Below are positions 57,620-64,000 of a DNA stretch of 64,000 nt, piece after piece. Position 1 is the stretch's first letter; every line of letters starts with the position of its first letter. The notes beneath the pieces are model-generated. The model was not told the origin of the DNA, ran no database searches, and worked only from the letters and a program-made list of their open reading frames with translations. Both the position numbers and the translations under genes were made by a program. The DNA is from Arabidopsis thaliana. Lineage: Eukaryota > Streptophyta > Magnoliopsida > Brassicales > Brassicaceae. The stretch spans positions 17,965,971 to 18,029,970 of the forward strand of contig NC_003070.9 in assembly GCF_000001735.4 (NCBI RefSeq). The letters run 5' to 3'.

Positions 57620-59990
57620 TCATGCTTTGCCTCCAGTCGCAATTCGAATCATCCCCTGCAATAAGGACCCCCACAGGTTCATAACCATACTCAAACCAAA
57701 CATCTTATAAACTTGTGCATCATCATGTCTTCTTTTTTTAATAACCTTTCTTTTGGCATCAAGACTCTGGCTTTCCTTTTCTTTCTTTTCATGGGCGCAT
57801 TCATTGCACCACTCTGGGAAATCTTTCTCATATTTTTCCATCTCTCTAAACAAAGAGCTGCAATGGAAAAGAAGAGTAAAATGTGATTCAATTGTCATCT
57901 GAAATCCTGAGGCAAGCTTCAAAAATTGCTTACTTTCTGCAACAAAGAATCATATTGGCCCGAGAACAAGATGGTGTGTTGGCTCTGGGACCATGGCGGT
58001 GGCGGCCACGATGAAGTATAGCTTGACCCGGTGAATGACAGTAATGAAAAACTTCCTGCTTCAGTGAGAAATAGTTGTTTCCTTCATTAACATTTTGCCA
58101 TATACGAAATATTGGCATGTAATAGGACAAAAAATCTCATCAAAAGGTCTCACATACCTCTGGCTTTACGTCTGTTCGCTTATGTCTCAAGCATCGTGTG
58201 CCTATGAAAGATATTTCCCCTCCCTCAAATTGTTTCCTCACACAAACATTCAATGTTATTTCCGAATCATCTAAATGATAGCCTGCAGATTTAAAAGATA
58301 ATTAATGCACTAGTCACTGAGAATAATAAAAAGAAGCATCCACTGCCCAAACAAAGATAGTCACTAGTGGTCTGCCCGGACGTTTTTCCCAGACATATAT
58401 AAGAACTTTAATCCATCATCCATCATGTAACTATTCTGTTTCCTCTCTTCCTAAAGATGGAGACATTCATACTTTTTCCCAACTAACAGTAACATAGACA
58501 CACTTCAAAAAAAGACCATTCAATCACCAGGACTTTGATCAAAATATTTATGTTTGCTACTAAAGAATTTACTTTGGTTTTCTCTAAGCAGCTTAAGTAT
58601 CACAGAATATTCTTGCAATCCAGGAAAGATTGTACGGTCCTATGAGAATTTTTGCAGAATCGTTGCAGCAAAGTAAAAGCAGAAAATCAAAGGGACTCAC
58701 CTAATGGAGGATCCCTATCTTCACCATTTTCAATATAATATCCATGGTGAGAGTCAAACATTGCTCCACACTCTTCAGGGAAGAATACTGCAAGACAACA
58801 GAGTGAGTTTAGTGTTATTCAATAGGCTTAACCAATAAAAGTCTTTCTAAGTAAAAAATATGCCTTGCCTTTGCAAATAGGAAAGAGAAATTCCTCCATG
58901 AGTTGCTGAAGCATGATATCCAGGCCAAAGTCGACAAACGCAACACCGTATTTACTCATGTGGTACGGTCTCCTGATTGGGAAATTTGTCTCATGAACCC
59001 ACTTTCCGATATTTTCTACCTGATGAATCAAACAGCAGCAAATGAATTAAACAAAGAGGTATTAGGATAAGTGGCAAGATGATGGGTTACCTCTACTATC
59101 AATTTCTGAATGAAGTCAGGCTGAAACATTTGAAAGACAAGAACACCAGGAAACGGTTCAGAAATGATACGTCTGAAGCTTTCCTTTGTGTTTTCGCTGA
59201 TCGCCTTTCGGAAAGAGGGAAGCAGAAACAATTCGGGATCAAAATTATACAACTCCCTAGAAAGTGGCTGCAGAAAAGGAAACATTTCAAACTTTGGCAT
59301 GAAGAAATTTAAGAAAAACAAAACAAAACACGAGCAAAGGCATCTCATCTCACCTGATAATTAGATTTTATCTTCTGCCAATAGTTCTTGCACCATTTAG
59401 CCTGTAACATTATAAAAACGTGAAACTATTCTGAGAACCTAACCAGATTCTACGTGTTCACAAGAAAAAGCTAAAGACCATTCTATGATCGTATCAGAGT
59501 TTCTGCAATTTCAAGAAACTAACAAGAATCACTATCCCAAGAACTTTAGAAGCAATTCCAATTTCACAGATATGTTCACAAGACGAAGCTAAAGATCGTT
59601 CCCTAATTCGTGTCAATTTGATGACAGAAAGAAACTAACATGAATCACATCCGAATTCGATTAAACAAAATTGGGATCAAAACGAATTGAAAGAGCAATT
59701 ACTTTGGAACATTCGTCGCGGGAAATGTACTTGCGCAAAATGTCAGACATGAATTTGGCCTTCTCTTCTCTAGTCGCCGTGAGCATTTCCGGCGGCAAGT
59801 ACTTCTCTAGCGAGCTTAACATGGCAGAGCTATATTCCAGTTCCAGATCTCCGTAGTTATCAGAAATGTGCTCCATGTTAGGAAACGGACTCAGCCTCGC
59901 GATAGCCTTCTCCTCTGTAGTCGCCGCTGCAGTAGTCACCGGTGGTTGAGAATCTCCACCTGCGACTGTTTCGTCACCGTCCAACGCCAT
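57620..59990 (-). CDS. 2OG-Fe(II) oxygenase (ICU11/CP2-like), full length
   Basis: Predicted 2-oxoglutarate- and Fe(II)-dependent dioxygenase; the family includes ICU11 and CUPULIFORMIS2, which work with Polycomb repression. Exons 59703-59990, 59354-59401, 59091-59267, 58869-59019, 58701-58787, 58158-58282, 57934-58055 and 57620-57857 give 411 residues. The iron site is visible: HLD in GYHLDDSE (HxD) and the distal His in LHRGRHRHGPRAN, with RANMIL giving the 2OG-binding Arg candidate. Exon 4 ends with a GC donor (AAAG|GCAAGG). The 3' end is uncertain: the paralog splices out an intron where this model reads through, so a shorter tail (RK joined to GMIRIATGGKA) is possible. Two GGCCCA (site II) motifs lie at 60174-60192. 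Confidence 0.88.
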
Positions 59991-60855
59991 CTCTTGCCGA
60001 TCCCTTCAAGAAAAGAGATCAAAGTCGAAGTTTCTTTAACCGCTCTCTCGATTTGGGGATTTTGTGGTGTCCGTTGAAGTTTAGGGATTTGTCACTAATT
60101 TCCCTCCGAGAATTTATTGGCTTTTTGTGTCATCGGCGCGTTTCGAACACGTCGTATGGTGGTATGGATTCTCGGCCCATTATAAAGGCCCAAAAATGCT
60201 TTGAACCGGTTACTTAAAATTATCGGTACTTTCCGGTTGAGATTCCTTTTTATATTTCCCGGTTATTAGCGACCAAGATTTTTTTTTTTTTGTTAAAGAA
60301 CTAGCGACCAAGAGTCCAAGATCATGAAACTATAGAGAACTAAAATGATATAGAATTCTTTTTATGGCTGGTTTACGCTAAAGATGTGCCCATGAATGAA
60401 ATCTATAATTTATCAACAATCCATAATGCGTTATGTTAAAAAAAATATATATGTGATTCAGGCTTCTCCAATGTGTATTATGCTATGCATGTTCACGACA
60501 CCGCAAAAACACTCTACTTGAGTGATATGGAAATAAGTATTTATCTATATTATATATGATATTTCTTAAAGAGTACTTAATTATGTGTTTTTGTATATAT
60601 TTCAAATGTCTAGCTAGGGATGCGTATAATGGTATATAATACATGCTAATGCCCAAATATAACATGAACTGATGAACCTATGCAAACCCGAGAAACAAAA
60701 ACTTGATTATTGGAAGAAAGAAGTCACTTTTCTCACACCAAAACAAGAAAATATAAAAGATAATAAACATATATATATATATATATATATATATAAAGAC
60801 ATATCATCGTGTATAAGTAAGATACGTGAGTATGTAATATGTAGAGAGAAATAGA
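59991..60855. promoter_or_regulatory. 2OG oxygenase promoter and spacer
   Basis: Leader and promoter of the minus-strand oxygenase, with inverted TGGGCC motifs at 60174-60179 and 60187-60192. From 60280 on it is AT-rich spacer with an (AT)n run at 60769-60795. Confidence 0.6.
60769..60795. repeat. (AT)n microsatellite
   Basis: About 13 AT units, 70 bp from the end of the miR157d hairpin. Confidence 0.9.
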
Positions 60856-60859
60856 GAAA

Positions 60860-61045
60860 GAAAGGTGATGACAGAAGCATAGAGAGCACATAGGAATAGA
60901 GATGCAGATAGTCTTCTAGCTCTTCTATCTTTCTTTCTTTTTTTATATCAACTTTGAGGTTAAAGTATGAAATACAATTAGAAACACATATCTGTGTCTG
61001 TTTTGCATAGCATCCTTAGTGCTCTCTATCTTCTGTCAGCAACCA
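60860..61045 (-). ncRNA. MIR157D: miR157d precursor hairpin
   Basis: The minus strand carries TGACAGAAGATAGAGAGCAC at 61038-61019, identical to mature miR157, on the 5' arm. Its partner GTGCTCTCTATGCTTCTGTC lies at 60889-60870 on the 3' arm, pairing with one bulged base, and about 130 nt of loop lie between. The arrangement (mature on the 5' arm, star on the 3' arm) is that of the miR156/157 family. miR157 cleaves SPL transcription factor mRNAs and controls juvenile-to-adult phase change. A TATA-like ACTATATATA at 61111-61120 upstream on the minus strand is a plausible promoter element. Confidence 0.93.
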
Positions 61046-63305
61046 CACTATCACCCTCCACTATACATACAGCATTCTTGCGGTTTGATATATAATATGT
61101 GAGGATAGAGACTATATATAGAGAGAGGGCGGTGAAGAGTAAATGGTGTAATGGAAAGTGGTGTGTATATATAGGAAAGATTTGAGACCACGTTTCTACT
61201 TAAAAGGAATGAAATCGATAACCACTAAAGGAATGACATACCAAGTCACTGACTATTTCTTCATGTACTTTCCTCCACACAAAAATACACAACACACTTC
61301 GAGAGGTACCAATGTACGTACCATATCAATAATGTCACTTACCCAACAAACCCTAAAAAAAGTTTATATGAACTGTCAACTGTATATGGTACTGAAAAGC
61401 TTTTACGGTGAATATTTATAATCATGTTCAGTATTTCTAATCTCTTAAGTCATTAGGAGGTAAAAAGTTTTTCTTTGCACTATTTAATATAATCTTACGT
61501 AGCATGTAATATTTGTGAATACATTGCACAACACTTTTTTGATCCCACTACCAATCTATAAAATAAATTTATATCAGAGTTAGAATTTCATTTATCCAAA
61601 GAGTAATTGTTAAAATGTATACGTTGAAGAAGAATTGATCCTAACCTAAGTTAAAAACAGATACCACAACACTAACTCATAGTGTTTGTGTGTTTGTGGG
61701 TATATAAGGTTTTGAATCATTGAACTAAGTGGCTAAGATGTAGTTCGTGGGTACATGAATAGTACGACTAGTAGTAGTTAACTGCACCCTAAGAGCATGA
61801 CGACAACATTTAACTGGTGGCTTCCCACCATGATGAAATAATGAAAATACATGTAAACAAGGCTTTTCTACATATATCTATAACTAAATTAATATTTAAT
61901 GGGTTTTAATTGGAGGAAGAAAAATGAAATAAATATGAATCTCAAAAACGAAACCCTATACACGTGATTGGTATAGTACATGTAGAAATGGCTTCTTACG
62001 TACGTACAAGGGCAAGCAATAACATTGATGAGGAACAAGTCAAAGCGACTTCTTCAGCTTAATATTGGGATATCAATCTCATGTATCATGTGATGAACGC
62101 ATCATTGTATCTGATTTTTGAAATGAAATCAGAGTACACCATTTGATGCACATGGGAACGACAAAAAGAGAGAGAACTTTATACATGTGTTTTGATCCTT
62201 ACATATTTTCATGATTTATACTATTTATATTTGTCTTTGAGACACGTTTCGAGTATGTATTGAGTAATTGATTGGATGGTTTGGAAAGATGTGGTTTTGT
62301 ACAAAAATATGTGGCAGGCTTCGAATCATATTATTATCTCTCTATTCATTTAATAATTTTAAAAAGGAAGGTTACATTCTTTTTTTTTGTGAAAAATCTA
62401 AGATTCTAACGTAAATGATGTAAAAATGAGTTTTATAGATAGTTTTTAATCTATGTTGGGAAAATACTCAATTCTTATTTCGTGTGATTAAGATAATAAT
62501 GAAACAACTAGGAACACAAGTCAAACTCTTTTGTATGTAAGGATAGAATGTAAAATATATAAAGTTATCTAATTAATGTGAGAGCTAACTCTTTTATTGC
62601 TTCATTTTTAGATTGATGATGTATTGATATTACAATTGCCACCATATATTCCTATTTATCTTAGTAGTGGAGAGATGTTATATTTTTTCTAGAGTATGCA
62701 CCTTTTTTTTGGGGAAATTTTAGAATACTCTTTAATCCTTATCATTTTTCTAGATAGTTCTAGAAAAAAATTGTTCTCTGCCTCTGAGCCTTATATAGAT
62801 TAGTTAATGAACTCATTTGTCTTAACTCTTAACAATTTAAAAAAACTTGGTTTTTTTCTTCGTTGTCGAATTGTCTTCACTCTTTTGTTTAATTCTTGGG
62901 CTTTAATTTGGACCGACTAAACTAGACTCTTTAATTGGGCGCTAATGAAGAAAGATATCCTACAACTCTCTCTTTCCGACTTAGCCAGCTGGAATTGTTT
63001 CGATGCCAGTTAATTGACAACAATTTTGATGGGTAACACCTTGGTCGTAATGTTTGACCAGTTCTTGTCGTGTACGTCATGCACCATTCTTAATCCATCC
63101 TCCGTAAACACATGCTAAAAGACTCAAATCTGATTAGCTAGCTAATTTTTTCAAATCATGCAATATCAAATGCAATCAAAAGGCCTTATATAACAACTAT
63201 TAGAATTCGTTAGAAGATTGATATGTCATAAAATCATAATCGTAAAATAAACAGTGTATTGGTCGCAAAGTTGTAGACGACAAAGAAATAGTTGGTGACA
63301 CAAAG
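61046..63305. other. MIR157d upstream region and AT-rich intergenic DNA
   Basis: 61046-61180 is the likely MIR157d promoter and leader, with TATA-like runs at 61111 and 61162. The rest is AT-rich; I found no coding sequence, RNA gene or transposon ends. Confidence 0.5.
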
Positions 63306-63322
63306 TTTTTTTTTTTTTTTTT
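63306..63322. repeat. Poly(T) tract
   Basis: Seventeen T residues before GAATACCAGAAGG; on the minus strand a poly(A), possibly the 3' tail of a retroposon fragment inserted in minus orientation. Confidence 0.6.
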
Positions 63323-63432
63323 GAATACCAGAAGGTTTTGGGCCGAAACCCGTAATCCCTTTAGGTGACGAGAAGTTATATACGATAAAAAAAGTGTCTT
63401 GCTGGTGTTATTTTTAGAAGATCAGGGAGGGG

Positions 63433-63669
63433 TTGGTCACGACAACATTCAAAATTTTAATGACAAAATATGAGTATGACTTGTTAAAACGGTATACTCA
63501 CATCCGTTCAGTTCAATTTCGCTTGCGTTCTTGTAATATAGTAGCTCATTGTCTAGCAAAATATGATTGTAATCATTCTGATTTCTATTATGTATTTGTC
63601 GATCCACCTAGATGGCTAAATGAACTCTTACGTAATGATTTGATTAAACAATACTATATTACTTTTTGA
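63433..63669 (+). pseudogene. LINE RNase H domain tail relic
   Basis: A 78-codon plus-strand frame ends VRLRSCNIVAHCLAKY-type sequence, then VDPPRWLNELLRNDL and a stop. This is the typical C-terminus (RNase H-like helix, then PPxWLxxLL tail) of Arabidopsis LINE-encoded proteins. The reverse transcriptase is absent, so it is a fragment. Confidence 0.7.
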
Positions 63670-64000
63670 CGGATAAAAACCTTGTTAAAATAGTACTTTT
63701 AATAGCCGTATTTCCGTTAATTGTGACCCAATTTCTCTTAGATAGTTATTTATGATTTATAACTACTTCGATTTTAGCATATCACACAATTTTTATGAAA
63801 ATGTCATGTCTATTTCCAACATTAATAACATGATCAGAAACGGCGACATATATGAACACTAAGGAATTGTGAAGTGATTCTAAACATTTGTGCATAAACT
63901 ACAAGCCAAGATTTAGGTCCTAAGATTATATCAAATATTATAAAGTACATTCTTATTTTTGGTTTGTACCCTCGATCGATCTCTGTCCACAAATGGATAG
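63670..64000. other. AT-rich right edge
   Basis: No feature recognised. Confidence 0.4.

Noticed and set aside
62680-62790. TTTTTCTAGA-type repeated blocks suggesting a small transposon
   Set aside because: Blocks are short and AT-rich; no consistent ends or target duplication.
1-64000. CRISPR arrays, operons, prokaryotic defence systems, tRNA or rRNA genes
   Set aside because: No regularly spaced repeats or tightly packed intronless gene runs; no cloverleaf tRNA or rRNA stretch was recognised by eye. The only clear tRNA-related signals are the retrotransposon primer-binding sites.

Overview
This window is plant nuclear DNA, almost certainly Arabidopsis thaliana chromosome 1 (or a very close relative). 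The genes are split by short GT-AG introns in AT-rich DNA, and the ordered set NMT2, HAL3B, an AT-hook gene, HON5, an F-box gene, RACK1B, PEX3, an LHT-type transporter, a DExH RNA helicase, GH3 genes, 2OG-Fe(II) oxygenase genes and MIR157d matches the region I know as roughly At1g48600 to At1g48742. Locus names come from memory. Exon models were derived here from splice signals, reading frame and the resulting protein lengths.

Layout. 1-3.1 kb: phosphobase N-methyltransferase (phosphocholine synthesis). 3.4-4.1 kb: HAL3-type phosphopantothenoylcysteine decarboxylase (coenzyme A synthesis). 5.1-10.3 kb: two adjacent AT-hook chromatin genes with matching intron positions; only one keeps the linker-histone globular domain. 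10.6-13.2 kb: relics (LINE reverse transcriptase, an EF-hand tail, a PIF/Harbinger MITE). 13.6-14.8 kb: F-box gene broken by a frameshift. 16.0-20.0 kb: RACK1B and PEX3 in divergent orientation with telo-box and site II motifs between them. 20.4-23.0 kb: amino-acid transporter of the LHT type. 23.7-29.2 kb: 19-exon DExH helicase with a C-terminal dsRNA-binding domain.

30-44 kb is a GH3 acyl-amido synthetase tandem array in stages of decay (one intact gene, one frameshifted, one truncated), split by an old, broken Ty1/copia element (36.2-41.4 kb) and a hAT-type MITE with a perfect 8-bp target duplication. 45.3-60.0 kb holds two tandem 2OG-Fe(II) oxygenase paralogs. The first has lost its first 68 codons to a young, coding-intact Ty1/copia element (47.2-52.5 kb), which is followed by a truncated second unit giving an LTR-body-LTR-partial-body layout. 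Between the paralogs lie two further MITEs, a small membrane-protein gene with the full signature of a retroposed copy (poly(A), 17-bp flanking repeats, no intron), and a broken NYN-like reading frame. 60.86-61.05 kb is MIR157d on the minus strand; the right end is AT-rich with a LINE RNase H relic.

No operon-like system, CRISPR array or other prokaryotic defence island is present. The notable biology is genome evolution: retroposition, transposon capture of an exon, tandem-array decay, and ancient segmental duplication (the order NMT-HAL3-HON-RACK1-PEX3-2OG oxygenase recurs, as I recall, around At3g18000-At3g18210).
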